Shown piece by piece: positions 16,402-26,658 of a DNA stretch of 64,000 bases (position 1 is its first letter; each line of letters starts with the position of its first letter). The translations under genes and the position numbers were made by a program. The stretch is from RHLJ01 sp965212165 (GTDB taxonomy: Bacteria; Bacteroidota; Rhodothermia; Balneolales; Balneolaceae). The notes below the pieces were generated by a model. The model saw only the letters and a program-made list of their open reading frames with translations. It did not search any database and was not told the DNA's origin. The stretch spans positions 1,302,001 to 1,366,000 of the forward strand of contig OZ243096.1 of assembly GCA_965212165.1 (NCBI GenBank), read 5' to 3'.

Positions 16402-17507
16402 TTCAATCGAGATTTTGCGAGTTCTAAAATTTCTTTTGCTATTTCTTTAGCAGCATCCGGTTTTGCCAATTTTAAAGCGGCTAGATTCATTTTCTTTAGC
16501 TTTTCCTGATCAGTTATTAATTGCTGTACTAATTCAGGTAGAGCATTAATGGCATCCTCATCTTTCAATAATTCAGACGCTCCTGCTTTACTCATTGCTT
16601 TTGCATTTTCTGTTTGATGATCTCCAGCAACATTAGGCGAAGGGATTAAAACGCTGGGCATCCCAATAAGCATAAATTCAGAGCAAGAACTAGCTCCTGC
16701 GCGACTAACTACCAAATCGGCTGCAGCATATGCTTCAGGCATACTATCTATGAAAGCTGTAAGTCTAAGATTTGGAAATTTATCTAAATCAACTTCCGTC
16801 GACAGAGAATCAAAATAACGGGAACCACACTGCCAGATAATTTGAAGACCAGCTTTATCATGTAGAGATTCTAAATTCTTTTTAACCGACTCATTTATGG
16901 ATTTTGCACCACCGCTCCCACCCATGATTAGTAAAACAGGTTTTGAATTATTAAATCCAAAAGAACTAAGACTAATCTTTTTATCAACAGAACTAAGAGT
17001 GTTTCGAGTTGGGTTTCCAGTTATAGTAATTTTATTCGCAGGGAGAAATTTTTCGGCTTCTTTAAATGCAGTAAATATTTTGACGGCAAACTTTGCCAAT
17101 AATCTATTTGTAACACCAGGGAATCCATTTTGCTCTTGAATTACAACGGGTATTCTTTTCTTCCCAGCTACCCAACCAATTGGACCAGCAACATATCCAC
17201 CACATGAAACAACTACTTGAGGTTTATAAGAGTTTATGATCTTAAAGCTTTGAACCAAGGCGGTGATAAGCTTAATTGGAAACAAAAGATTTTTCAAAGT
17301 GAGTCTACGATGGAACCCGCTTATCCAAACATTAACGATTTCATAACCAGCTTTAGGAACTGCTTTCCATTCCATATGATTTTTGGTTCCAACGAATAAA
17401 ACCTCGGTTTGGGAATTTTCAGCTTTTAAGGCATCTGCAATTGCAATAGCAGGGTAAACATGACCACCGGTACCTCCAGCTGCAATTAATATTTTTGGCT
17501 TATGCAT
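16398..17507 (-). CDS. murG: UDP-GlcNAc:lipid I N-acetylglucosaminyltransferase
   Basis: The start is set at 17507 (MHKPKILIAAGGTGGHVYPA), which overlaps ftsW by eight bases. The longer open frame to 17561 would place 18 non-conserved residues before the conserved GGTGGH loop. GT-B glycosyltransferase that converts lipid I to lipid II on the cytoplasmic face; the C-terminal donor-binding region contains VVSRAGASSCSEFMLIGMPSVLIP. It overlaps murC by ATGA. Confidence 0.97.
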   Translation of the reverse strand: MHKPKILIAAGGTGGHVYPAIAIADALKAENSQTEVLFVGTKNHMEWKAVPKAGYEIVNVWISGFHRRLTLKNLLFPIKLITALVQSFKIINSYKPQVVVSCGGYVAGPIGWVAGKKRIPVVIQEQNGFPGVTNRLLAKFAVKIFTAFKEAEKFLPANKITITGNPTRNTLSSVDKKISLSSFGFNNSKPVLLIMGGSGGAKSINESVKKNLESLHDKAGLQIIWQCGSRYFDSLSTEVDLDKFPNLRLTAFIDSMPEAYAAADLVVSRAGASSCSEFMLIGMPSVLIPSPNVAGDHQTENAKAMSKAGASELLKDEDAINALPELVQQLITDQEKLKKMNLAALKLAKPDAAKEIAKEILELAKSRLN

Positions 17508-18690
17508 AGAAGATGGCCCCCTTATCCCGATCATGTTTCGAAATATTAAGTATAATACCAACCATCAATCCTGCAAACATCATACTAGTTCCACCATAGC
17601 TCACAAAGGGCATTGGTAACCCAGTAACAGGAAGTAAACCACTTGCAACACTGGCGTTTACAAATCCATATAAAACTATTGTAAGTGTACAGCCAACGGC
17701 AAGAAGAGATCCAAGAGTGTCTTCTGCTTTTCGTGCAATGAAAACGACACCTCTTACCAAAATAAGACTGAATAAAACAATCAATGCTAGTGCACCAGCG
17801 ATACCATATTCTTCAGCTATAATTGCAAATATGAAATCATTGTAGGGGGCAGGGAGGAAGTCTCTTTGAGAGCTTTTTCCGATACCAACACCTAGTAGTT
17901 CTCCTTTTGCAATTGCAATATGAGCTTGTTGTGCCTGATATCCACTTCCAGTTAAAAACTCTTGAGTTTCAATATTTTCAATTTGTTGCAGATATTGATC
18001 AACTCGATCTTGTCGGTTTGTTGATTGACTTAATAAGAGCATTCCTCCAAGAACTGCAACCCCCATCATTGAACCTAGTTGAAGTATACTTACACGACCA
18101 ATAAACATCATGATGAGGCAAATACCCATCAAAATACCAGCACTACTAAAATCTTCAATTCCAATTAGTCCACATGTAATTGTTACCCATATCATTATGG
18201 GCATAAAGGATTTCTTAAAGTCTTTAATGTATTCCTGTTTCTCACTCAATAACACACTTACATGTAAAAGTAGAGCCACTGTTGCAATCGTAGAAGGTTG
18301 AAAACTGAACCCTCCTAAATTTAACCATCGTTTTGCACCAAATTGCTCTGTCCCAAATATCAAAACAGCCACTAATAGGAATAGGCTTATAACCATTCCA
18401 ACACGACTAAACTTAGCTAAGGTGTGATAGTTGACTTTCGAAACTATTAACATCACAAAGAATGCTATCCCAAGTTTTACAACATGCCGAGTTACTAAAG
18501 CAAATGCTGAAGTCTCGTTTGAGGCCGCAAAGAAAGCAATTGAAGAATACACCGCTAGAACTCCAAACATCATTAGCATGATAATGGCCATAAGCAGAAT
18601 TCGGTCACTACCTTGCTTTCTGGTATCGATGTCTTCTGGGCTGGTACCAAGAACACTTGAGATATTTCTATGTGGACTAGTGTGGATCAC
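17500..18690 (-). CDS. ftsW: Septal peptidoglycan glycosyltransferase FtsW (SEDS family)
   Basis: 396 residues with about ten membrane segments. SEDS signatures are visible: GAKRWLNLGGFSFQPS (with the Trp-Leu core), DFIFAIIAEEYGIAGALALI, and LLPVTGLPMPFVSYGGTSMMF near the C-terminus. It polymerises lipid II with the cognate class B PBP encoded upstream in this operon. The start is GTG at 18690, directly abutting the murD stop. Confidence 0.97.
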   Translation of the reverse strand: MIHTSPHRNISSVLGTSPEDIDTRKQGSDRILLMAIIMLMMFGVLAVYSSIAFFAASNETSAFALVTRHVVKLGIAFFVMLIVSKVNYHTLAKFSRVGMVISLFLLVAVLIFGTEQFGAKRWLNLGGFSFQPSTIATVALLLHVSVLLSEKQEYIKDFKKSFMPIMIWVTITCGLIGIEDFSSAGILMGICLIMMFIGRVSILQLGSMMGVAVLGGMLLLSQSTNRQDRVDQYLQQIENIETQEFLTGSGYQAQQAHIAIAKGELLGVGIGKSSQRDFLPAPYNDFIFAIIAEEYGIAGALALIVLFSLILVRGVVFIARKAEDTLGSLLAVGCTLTIVLYGFVNASVASGLLPVTGLPMPFVSYGGTSMMFAGLMVGIILNISKHDRDKGAIFYA

Positions 18691-20046
18691 TTACAGTTTG
18701 TTGACCTCATTTTTAAATGTCTTACCGCGGTGTTCATAATCATCAAACATATCGAAAGAAGAACATGCAGGACTTAACAATACTATCTCGCCACGTTTAG
18801 CAACTTTATTTGCATGTCGAACAGCGTCACGCATTGTTTCTGCCATTTCAAAATGAGGAGAGATATTCCCGAGTTGCTCTTTGATTCTATCTTTGGACTC
18901 TCCAATAGCTATAATGGTGTGAACTTTATCTTTGATTTGGTCAACCAATTCAGAGTAATCGTTTCCTTTATCGCGCCCCCCAAGAATTAATGTCATAGGA
19001 ACGGAATAGCTATCGAGAGCAAACCAAACTGCATTTACGTTGGTCGCTTTGCTGTCGTTTATGTATTTAACACCTTTAACATCGCGAACTACTTCAAGTC
19101 GATTTTCAACTCCAGTAAAGGATTTGAGGCTTTCTCGAATAGCTTCGTTCTTGATTTCAGCGGCTCGTGCAGCAAGTGCAGCTGCAAGTCCGTTTTGTAA
19201 ATTATGTTGACCTTGTAGGCCGAGTTCGAACACTGACATAAGGGTTTCTTCCTTATTATTGAATCTGAAGATGATTTGGTCGTTACGAATGAAAGCACCT
19301 TCAGGGACTTCGTTTTTATTCGAGAATCCCCACAATTGAGGGTAGCTTTCTTTCTTTTGTAGTACTTCAACATGGTTTTTGATGAGCGGGTCATCATAGT
19401 TGAATATGAACCAGTTTTTTCCCGTCTGGTTTTCGGTAATTCTAAACTTGGATGCAGCGTAATTTTCTAATTTATACCCATATCTATCCAAATGATCTGG
19501 AGTAATATTTAAGAGTACACTAATAGCTGGCTTAAAAGTATAAATATGATCGAGTTGGAAGCTACTCACTTCTAGAATATGCTCACCTTTTGCATTCTCT
19601 ACTTTTTCTGAAAATGCAAAGCCAATATTGCCTGCAAGGCTGAAATCAGCTTGTGCTGTTTCCCAGATATGAGCTAGCCATGAAGTAACCGTTGTTTTTC
19701 CATTACTACCTGTAATAGCTACAATTTTTTGATCAGTGAACCAGCTTGCAATTTCAATTTCTGAACAGACTTCCTTACCTGATTTTAAGTATGATTGAAC
19801 CAGTGAAGCTTCTGTAGGTACACCTGGGCTTACAACTGCAAAATTTCCTTGTTCGGCTAATTTTGTGTGCCCATTTTCTTCAAATTCAATGCCTAAATCA
19901 ATCAGCTTAGCTTTTGACGATATTGAAACTGCACCAGCATCGGTCACAAAGACCTCTGCGCCTTTATGTTTAAGAAGAATTGCTGCTGCTACACCACTAC
20001 GGGCTGCGCCAATCACGACGATATGTTTACCTTGAACGTCTATCAT
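18691..20046 (-). CDS. murD: UDP-N-acetylmuramoyl-L-alanine--D-glutamate ligase
   Basis: 451 residues. N-terminal Rossmann HIVVIGAARSGVAAAILL, P-loop GSNGKTTVTSWL, ITPDHLDRYG and C-terminal KGVKYINDSKATNVNAVWFAL plus LILGGRDKGNDY are MurD hallmarks. It adds D-Glu to UDP-MurNAc-L-Ala in the cytoplasm. The ATG overlaps the mraY stop by four bases. Confidence 0.98.
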   Translation of the reverse strand: MIDVQGKHIVVIGAARSGVAAAILLKHKGAEVFVTDAGAVSISSKAKLIDLGIEFEENGHTKLAEQGNFAVVSPGVPTEASLVQSYLKSGKEVCSEIEIASWFTDQKIVAITGSNGKTTVTSWLAHIWETAQADFSLAGNIGFAFSEKVENAKGEHILEVSSFQLDHIYTFKPAISVLLNITPDHLDRYGYKLENYAASKFRITENQTGKNWFIFNYDDPLIKNHVEVLQKKESYPQLWGFSNKNEVPEGAFIRNDQIIFRFNNKEETLMSVFELGLQGQHNLQNGLAAALAARAAEIKNEAIRESLKSFTGVENRLEVVRDVKGVKYINDSKATNVNAVWFALDSYSVPMTLILGGRDKGNDYSELVDQIKDKVHTIIAIGESKDRIKEQLGNISPHFEMAETMRDAVRHANKVAKRGEIVLLSPACSSFDMFDDYEHRGKTFKNEVNKL

Positions 20047-21179
20047 CGGATTTTGAGGGTTAGTAAACTAATAAGTGCAAAAAGTATAGTAATGATCCAA
20101 AAACGAACTACAATCTTCTGTTCAGACCACCCTTTCTTTTCAAAATGATGGTGTATTGGGGTCATTAAAAAGACACGTCTACCTTCTCCGTATCTTTTTT
20201 TAGTGTATTTGAAATAAGTAGTTTGAATAATCACTGAAAGAGTTTCAAAGAAGAAAACACCACATATAAACGGAAGAAGGAGTTCTTTGTGTAGCATCAA
20301 TGCTAAAGCTCCGAATGCACCACCAATTGCCAATGACCCAGTATCTCCCATGAAAACTGAAGCAGGATTAGTGTTGTACCAAAGGAATCCCATACAAGCT
20401 CCAATCAATGATGCACAGAAAATGGTGAGTTCGCCAGCACCTGGTAAATACATGATGTCTAGAAATGAAGTGTAATCAACTCTACCAGAAACATAGGCAT
20501 AGATAGCAAATACAAATCCACAAATGGCCGAAGTACCCGAAGCAAGACCATCCAATCCATCAGTTAGATTAGTGGCATTACTAACTGCAGTAATGATAAA
20601 AACGGATACAGGTAAGTAGATTACCCAACCCCATTGTTCTCCAAAGAATGCATAATCGATATTTAAATCTTTAGCAAAGGGAACTGTTGAAAGTGTGTTG
20701 AACAATTCAAAATCTGGATGGAAATAAAGAACTGAACCTAAAACTAAGCCAACAGTAACCTGACCAGCTATTTTAAATTTTCCAGCTAGTCCGCTTTTAT
20801 CTTTTTTCACCACTTTAATGTAATCGTCTATAAAGCCAACTACTCCAAGAGAAACCATCACAAAGAAAATAAGCCACACGTAAATACTATCCATTTGGCT
20901 AAAGAGTAGTGTAGGAATTAACGTAGCTAAGAGAATAATTACCCCACCCATTGATGGGGTTCCCCGTTTGCTTGCATGGTGATCAAGTCCAATATCTTCA
21001 CGTATAACTTCGCCAAGTTGCATTTTGCTTAACCATTTAATAATTCGCCGACCAATAATGAGGCTAATTAACAATGAAGTTACAGCAGCTAAACCCGTTC
21101 GTGTTGAGATAAAAGCCATAGCTTGAGCGCCAGGGAATTCATACGTAGCTTCTAACCATGCAAATAGTTCATATAACAT
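20043..21179 (-). CDS. mraY: Phospho-MurNAc-pentapeptide translocase
   Basis: 378 residues, about ten membrane helices. Diagnostic motifs: GTPSMGGVIIL, GFIDDYIKV with the catalytic Asp pair, SNATNLTDGLDGLASG, and MTPIHHHFEKKGW, the triple-His loop. It forms lipid I at the inner membrane from UDP-MurNAc-pentapeptide and undecaprenyl phosphate. The start overlaps the murE stop by one base (TAATG). Confidence 0.98.
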   Translation of the reverse strand: MLYELFAWLEATYEFPGAQAMAFISTRTGLAAVTSLLISLIIGRRIIKWLSKMQLGEVIREDIGLDHHASKRGTPSMGGVIILLATLIPTLLFSQMDSIYVWLIFFVMVSLGVVGFIDDYIKVVKKDKSGLAGKFKIAGQVTVGLVLGSVLYFHPDFELFNTLSTVPFAKDLNIDYAFFGEQWGWVIYLPVSVFIITAVSNATNLTDGLDGLASGTSAICGFVFAIYAYVSGRVDYTSFLDIMYLPGAGELTIFCASLIGACMGFLWYNTNPASVFMGDTGSLAIGGAFGALALMLHKELLLPFICGVFFFETLSVIIQTTYFKYTKKRYGEGRRVFLMTPIHHHFEKKGWSEQKIVVRFWIITILFALISLLTLKIR

Positions 21180-22636
21180 TAAAAGCCTCCCATTCTGTAA
21201 AGTTCGAGTGCTTCTTGAGCAACTAACCGGTCATCAAAGGGGTGCTTTATTCCAGCAATATCTTGATAATCTTCATGACCTTTACCTGCGATAAGGATTA
21301 TATCATCTACACTTGATTCTGAAATACCTTTATAGATAGCATCTTTCCTATTTGTGATGCTTTGAACTTTGTCTAGGTTATCAAATCCTTCCAAAATATT
21401 CTTTATTATAACTTCTGGGTCTTCAAATCTAGGATTGTCGCTTGTTACAATGATATTATCTGCAAAAGCCTGAGCACTTTTCGCCATTTCAGGTCTTTTT
21501 GTAGTGTCACGATCTCCTCCTGCACCAAAAATTACAATCAGTTTTTGATTATTCTCTTTGATTTGAGATAGGGTCGAAAGAACATTTTCTAAAGCATCTG
21601 GTGTGTGTGCATAATCAATTATAACGAGTGGAGCTGCTTCCATTTCAATCGCTTCCATTCTTCCAGTTGCTCCTGTAGAAGTTTTGAGTGCTTCTATTAT
21701 TGAGTCTATATCAATCCCTAATTCACGGCATATCAAAAAAGCTTCAGCAACATTATAAGCGTTGAACTTTCCAAGTAAAGGAGATACAATATTATTTCCA
21801 TCAACAGTAATTACTAAACCTGTTGATGTGTTAGAAAGGATATTAGTCTTTTCAGTCCCAAAAGAGAGAAGTACATTTTTTGCTGTACAATCCGAAAGCA
21901 TAAATAATCCATGCTCATCATTAGCATTAACTACTGCAGTTGAAGAAGATGGAAGCTCATCAAAAAGTATTTTTTTTGCTTTTGCGTATTCTTCAAAAGT
22001 AACATGGTAGTCAAGATGATCGTGACTAAGGTTTGTAAATGCAGCAATTTCGAAATCAAATCCCGATACTCTATGTTGAATTAGTGCATGAGAAGAAACT
22101 TCCATTACTAAGTATTGAGACCCAACGTCTACCATCATTTTCATATCATCAGCAAGTTCAATGGGATCGGAGGTAGTGAGAGAGCTTGTTATTTCTTTTT
22201 CTAAAATCCTTTTTGAAACAGTACCAAGAAGTGAAGCCTTTTTACCTACTTTACTTAATACTTGATGAACAATAGTAGCTGTAGTTGTCTTACCATTTGT
22301 TCCTGTTATACCAATAATCGAAAGTTTTCTAGCTGGGTTGCCAGCGAATGCTTGAGCTAATTTTCCAACGAGAACCCTTGTATTCTCAACCTCCATTATA
22401 CAAACCCCATCTGCATCTGTATAATAACTTTCTTCAGTAATCAGAACTTTAGCACCTTGTGAAATTGCATCTTCGAGAAACATGTGTCCATCTACCTCGT
22501 GCCCACGCACAGCAATAAATACAGAGCCCTCTGTTACTTCTCTGGAATTTTGAACCAGACTATGTAAATCACCATCAGGTTTCGTTCTCGAAACGTGAAG
22601 TGGATTTACTAGTTCTATGAGTTCTTTTATATACAA
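21179..22636 (-). CDS. murE: UDP-MurNAc-tripeptide synthetase (meso-diaminopimelate-adding type)
   Basis: 485 residues. P-loop GITGTNGKTTTATIV and VIDYAHTPDALENVL are present. The amino-acid selectivity motif is DNPRFEDP: the DNPR tetrad predicts meso-diaminopimelate rather than lysine at position three of the stem peptide. It is cytoplasmic and follows the PBP gene after a single base. Confidence 0.97.
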   Translation of the reverse strand: MYIKELIELVNPLHVSRTKPDGDLHSLVQNSREVTEGSVFIAVRGHEVDGHMFLEDAISQGAKVLITEESYYTDADGVCIMEVENTRVLVGKLAQAFAGNPARKLSIIGITGTNGKTTTATIVHQVLSKVGKKASLLGTVSKRILEKEITSSLTTSDPIELADDMKMMVDVGSQYLVMEVSSHALIQHRVSGFDFEIAAFTNLSHDHLDYHVTFEEYAKAKKILFDELPSSSTAVVNANDEHGLFMLSDCTAKNVLLSFGTEKTNILSNTSTGLVITVDGNNIVSPLLGKFNAYNVAEAFLICRELGIDIDSIIEALKTSTGATGRMEAIEMEAAPLVIIDYAHTPDALENVLSTLSQIKENNQKLIVIFGAGGDRDTTKRPEMAKSAQAFADNIIVTSDNPRFEDPEVIIKNILEGFDNLDKVQSITNRKDAIYKGISESSVDDIILIAGKGHEDYQDIAGIKHPFDDRLVAQEALELYRMGGF

Positions 22637-22637
22637 T

Positions 22638-24800
22638 TTATTCTTCTCTACCTGCTTCCGTTATAATTTCAAGTGATCTGGCTTTTCCACGTATAGTAGC
22701 TTCACTTCCTTCTCTCATCAATTCACCAGCTTTTGGGAATTGAGCGAATACAGTTCCAGAACCAACCATTGTAGATTTGAGTCCTAAATTGGCAAGTAAG
22801 TTTGAGGCATTACGCATGCTCATTCCTCTTAATTCTGGGATTGAAGAAAAACCTTCTTTTGTTCTTGCACTATCAATTGGCGAATAGGTTTCTGAAAGTG
22901 TGAGTAAAATTTCTTCACCAGCATTTAATAGGGAGCCAGCTTCCGGAACTTGTTGTAAAATGAATCCAGCTTTACCTGTAATTTTAAAATCAAGATTTAA
23001 CGAACTAAGAATTTCTTCAGCTTCAGCTTGTGAAAGACCTTCAAGTGAAGGAGCTTGAGCAATTTTATCAAAGTCTGTTAAATCAGAATCGAAATTTCGT
23101 TGTAAATCACTGTCAAGACCAGCAATTCTAGTTGCAACTTGTCTGAATATTGGACCGGCGGTATAACCACCATAACCGACAGGTTTAGGCTCATCAAGAA
23201 GTATTAAGCAAACATATTTGGGATTTTCTATAGGAAAAAAGCCGACAAATGAACCGCGGTAATTATTTGTATAGCGACCATTAACTACTTTTTTTGCTGT
23301 CCCTGTTTTTCCAGCAATTTTAAGTCCATCAACTTGAGCTAGATCACCAGTTCCAGAATCTGAAACAACACTTTCGAAGATTGGAAGTAATAAATCGAGC
23401 GTTTTCTTTTTGGCTATGCGCCTAATTTCAACTGGTTCATGTTCAGAAATAATGTTTCCTTGTTTATCCTCAACACGTTCAACAATATAAGGTCTCATCA
23501 ACATGCCATCATTTGCGAATGCTGAATATGCTTGTGCAACTTGTATAGGTGTTGCAAGTAACTCATATCCATGAGACATCCAAGGTAAGCTCACTAAACT
23601 CCACTCATATGGTTTAGCCATTCGACCACTTTCTTCTCCAGCAATATCAACATATGACGGAGTTCCAAAACCCATATTACGAGCATATTGATAGAACTTG
23701 TCATTATCTAATCGCATAGCGATTTCAGCAGTAGCAACATTTGATGACTGTCTCATTACGCCAGCAAAATCCATATTTCCTAGTGGGTCATGATCGCGAA
23801 GTGTTAATCCATGAATTACAACCTCACCGTTTTCAGGAGTTTCAAAAATTTCTTCAAAATCTACTTTATTTTGCTCAACAGCAGCGATTGCTGTTACTAG
23901 TTTAAATGTTGAGCCTGGCTCAACCATATCAGAGATAGCAAAATTTCTCCTGTTAATATCATCTTCATTACCAGGGAAATTGGGGTCGAAGGTAGGGTAA
24001 TTAGCTAGAGCTTTAATTGCTCCAGTACTTGGATCAATAATAATTCCAGTTCCATAGGTAGCATTATGCTTAACAACGCCAGCTTTTAGCTCATCTTCAA
24101 GTATAGCTTGTATATAAGCATCAATGGTAGTGTGAAGAGAATATCCATCTTGCGGAAGTTTCTTTGGAGCTCCAACATATTCTGAAATGTTTCCAAAAGG
24201 ATCTTTACGTACTTGTCGAACACCATCTTCACCTTTAAGATCATCATTATAGAATGATTCAATTCCAGTTCGGCCATTCATATTATGATTTACAAAGCCT
24301 AAAGAATGTGCAGCTAGACTACCGAATGTATATTTTCTTCTAAAATTTTCTTCAATTATAACTCCTTTAATGCCAAGCGCCTTAATTTCGTCTTTGTCAA
24401 TCCCTGATAAGTTCTTTCCAAGAACTACATAACGAGATCGTGATGGGGCTTGATCAATTTTGTTTAGAAAAAACGAACTTGGTTCACCAGAGATTTCACC
24501 TAATTTATTAGATAGATTAAGAATTTGATCACGAGTTAGGCCTTTCATTTTTGGATCAAGCGCAATCTGATAATCTGTTGCATTGGTTGCTAATAATGTT
24601 CCATTTTTGTCATAAATATTGCCGCGTTGGGCAGGAATAGAAATGAAATCTATAGCTTGTTTACTCCAAAGCTCTCTTAAACCTTCACCCTCAACATAGT
24701 TAATTCGGAAAAGTTGAAAAGCTAGAGCACAGGGAAGCAGAAATAGCAACCCTAGTACAATAAACATTCGGCTTAATATGGCAGTTCTGTGGTCACTCAT
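22638..24800 (-). CDS. ftsI: Class B penicillin-binding protein (FtsI/SpoVD-like) with PASTA domains
   Basis: 720 residues. One N-terminal membrane helix (residues about 11-30), a PBP dimerisation region, then the transpeptidase domain with SxxK in EPGSTFKLVTAI (about 296), SSN in MRQSSNVATAEIA and KTGT near residue 496. Two C-terminal PASTA repeats follow (about 575-630 and 645-705, the latter IPELRGMSMRNASNLLANLG). It is the septal transpeptidase paired with FtsW. C-terminal PASTA repeats make it longer than E. coli FtsI. The start overlaps the ftsL stop by ATGA. Confidence 0.96.
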   Translation of the reverse strand: MSDHRTAILSRMFIVLGLLFLLPCALAFQLFRINYVEGEGLRELWSKQAIDFISIPAQRGNIYDKNGTLLATNATDYQIALDPKMKGLTRDQILNLSNKLGEISGEPSSFFLNKIDQAPSRSRYVVLGKNLSGIDKDEIKALGIKGVIIEENFRRKYTFGSLAAHSLGFVNHNMNGRTGIESFYNDDLKGEDGVRQVRKDPFGNISEYVGAPKKLPQDGYSLHTTIDAYIQAILEDELKAGVVKHNATYGTGIIIDPSTGAIKALANYPTFDPNFPGNEDDINRRNFAISDMVEPGSTFKLVTAIAAVEQNKVDFEEIFETPENGEVVIHGLTLRDHDPLGNMDFAGVMRQSSNVATAEIAMRLDNDKFYQYARNMGFGTPSYVDIAGEESGRMAKPYEWSLVSLPWMSHGYELLATPIQVAQAYSAFANDGMLMRPYIVERVEDKQGNIISEHEPVEIRRIAKKKTLDLLLPIFESVVSDSGTGDLAQVDGLKIAGKTGTAKKVVNGRYTNNYRGSFVGFFPIENPKYVCLILLDEPKPVGYGGYTAGPIFRQVATRIAGLDSDLQRNFDSDLTDFDKIAQAPSLEGLSQAEAEEILSSLNLDFKITGKAGFILQQVPEAGSLLNAGEEILLTLSETYSPIDSARTKEGFSSIPELRGMSMRNASNLLANLGLKSTMVGSGTVFAQFPKAGELMREGSEATIRGKARSLEIITEAGREE

Positions 24801-25213
24801 TTTTCTACAATGATGACTTTATCGGCAGGGCCGCCATTTATAAACCCTTGCTCTTTTGCCTTTTGATATATCTCTGCTGGTCCAACCATTCGGTCATACC
24901 TTAGCTTTAATTCATCATGCATTTGTCGAGCTTTGTTGTACTCTTGTTCCAGTAACTGCACTTCTTGTAAAAGCTTTTGAGTAGCAAATACATGAGTGAG
25001 GTATGCAAAACCAATAACACCAATTATAATAGTAGCAAAAATCACTTTTCCTGGTTTAACTTTGGGTAAACCAGAGTTCTTTTCAGCGATTTTAACTCGT
25101 TTGTTAGCCTTGCTTTTTTTGGCTGATGGAGACGAGGGTGTTATGTCAGGTTTAGGGACTTTTCGGAGGTTTGGCTTTATTTCGTGACGCTTGAGCGGGG
25201 ATTGCACCATCAT
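24797..25213 (-). CDS. ftsL: FtsL-like cell division protein
   Basis: 138 residues: a basic, Pro/Lys-rich cytoplasmic region (1-55), one membrane segment (about 57-77, VIFATIIIGVIGFAYLTHVFA), and a periplasmic coiled coil (LLQEVQLLEQEYNKARQMHD). FtsL is poorly conserved in sequence, so the call rests on topology and on its place between rsmH and the PBP gene. ATG overlaps the rsmH stop (ATGA); the second codon is also Met. Confidence 0.88.
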   Translation of the reverse strand: MMVQSPLKRHEIKPNLRKVPKPDITPSSPSAKKSKANKRVKIAEKNSGLPKVKPGKVIFATIIIGVIGFAYLTHVFATQKLLQEVQLLEQEYNKARQMHDELKLRYDRMVGPAEIYQKAKEQGFINGGPADKVIIVEK

Positions 25214-26136
25214 GAGCCGCCTCCGGTGGTTTTTTCAGCAATCCGAAGTTTAGCACTTCGAGCTGCGGGATTATTGGAAACTTCAGCTTCGGATGGGGTA
25301 ATAACCTGTCTGGTTATTGTTTGAAGCGGGGTTATGACGTTTCCATAAAAATCTTTCTCAATTTTACCTTCTAAATTTCCGGCTTTAAAAAAACGCTTAA
25401 CAATACGGTCTTCCAAAGAATGATATGACATTACAACAAGGCGACCACCAGGTTTTAAAACTTCAAGTGATTGAGTTAATACATCTTTCAACATATCGAG
25501 TTCGCGATTAACCTCGATTCTAATACCTTGAAATACACGAGCAAGTGATTTCACTTGGAATCTCCCCGGAACAATCTCAGAAATTACTTTTCTTAGTTCA
25601 CCAGTTGTCTCAATCGGACGTGCATCGATAATTGCTTTAGCTATTTGACGACTACCACGCTCTTCACCATAATGGAATATTACATCACGGAGGGTTTCAT
25701 AATCATAATTGTTTACTACCTGATAGGCAGATACGCCAGTTAGATTTCCCATTCTCATATCCAATGGGCCATCTTCTTGAAAGCTAAACCCTCGTTCTCC
25801 TTCTTTGATTTGATGAGTTGAAACACCAAGATCTAAAAGGATTCCGGCTACCTGACCTTTTACATGGGGAGGTAGAAGGGTCGTCAGGTAGCCAAAATTG
25901 CCCTTTAATATATTAAATCTAGAATCTTCTCCAATGCGAGAAGTAGCGGATGCAATAGCTTCGTCATCTTGATCGATGCCAAATAGCTGTCCATTTTTCC
26001 CAAGATGAGATAGAATTTCTTTTGAATGACCGCCGCCACCTAGAGTTCCGTCTATATAAATGCCGTTTTCTTTTATATCGAGGGCATCCATACATTCGTG
26101 AAGCATTACCGGGATATGCTCATAATATGTCGGCAT
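25210..26136 (-). CDS. rsmH: 16S rRNA (cytosine-1402 N4) methyltransferase
   Basis: The start is placed at 26136 (MPTYYEHIPVMLHECMDAL), one base after the mraZ stop; 26148 is an alternative that would overlap mraZ. About 308 residues. SAM-binding motif IYIDGTLGGGGHSKEIL, GILLDLGVSTHQI and the C-terminal VMSYHSLEDRIVKRFF are RsmH hallmarks. It methylates C1402 in the ribosomal P site and is the usual second gene of dcw clusters. Confidence 0.97.
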   Translation of the reverse strand: MPTYYEHIPVMLHECMDALDIKENGIYIDGTLGGGGHSKEILSHLGKNGQLFGIDQDDEAIASATSRIGEDSRFNILKGNFGYLTTLLPPHVKGQVAGILLDLGVSTHQIKEGERGFSFQEDGPLDMRMGNLTGVSAYQVVNNYDYETLRDVIFHYGEERGSRQIAKAIIDARPIETTGELRKVISEIVPGRFQVKSLARVFQGIRIEVNRELDMLKDVLTQSLEVLKPGGRLVVMSYHSLEDRIVKRFFKAGNLEGKIEKDFYGNVITPLQTITRQVITPSEAEVSNNPAARSAKLRIAEKTTGGGS

Positions 26137-26137
26137 T

Positions 26138-26605
26138 TCAATTAGCATCGGTCTGTGAGCCGCCCCCCATAACTTGTTCGAAAATCTCTTCAAATGCATC
26201 TGCATCTAAATTTTCATCAGCTTCATTTAATTTCTCAGGAGACCAAATTTCGATATACTGCCCCATGCCAATAAATACAGCTTTAGAACTAATACCAGCA
26301 TAGGTAGAATGATCGGTAGGAATAGCGATTCGATTTTGTTTATCGAGAGCTACATCTTCAGCATAGCGGAGGAAATTTCTTTTAGCAATTCGACCAGAGC
26401 GGGTAAAATTGTTCGCTTGTGAGAGCGCTTGCTCTACATTTTGCCATTCATTTTCGGGGTATAAATAGAGGCAATTTTCAATTCCACGTACAATAACAAA
26501 GCGATCTTGTGCGGAAGGAGAGAGTACTTTACGCATCTTAGCCGGGAAGGAAATACGTCCTTTCTCGTCTATACTATACTCATATTGTCCTTTGAAGCTG
26601 TACAC
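26138..26605 (-). CDS. mraZ: Transcriptional regulator MraZ
   Basis: 155 residues starting at GTG (26605); no ATG gives the conserved MYSFKGQYEYSIDEKGRISFP beginning. Two SpoVT/AbrB-like half-domains are visible, each with a D-KGRI/DKQNRI-type motif (SIDEKGRISFPAKMR and ALDKQNRIAIP). In E. coli MraZ is a DNA-binding repressor of its own dcw operon. A strong candidate operator lies 54-98 bases upstream of this start. Confidence 0.97.
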   Translation of the reverse strand: MYSFKGQYEYSIDEKGRISFPAKMRKVLSPSAQDRFVIVRGIENCLYLYPENEWQNVEQALSQANNFTRSGRIAKRNFLRYAEDVALDKQNRIAIPTDHSTYAGISSKAVFIGMGQYIEIWSPEKLNEADENLDADAFEEIFEQVMGGGSQTDAN

Positions 26606-26658
26606 GGTTCCCGCTACGTGAAATTTTGATTGCTATAATATGACGAGAAGAGAAAGTC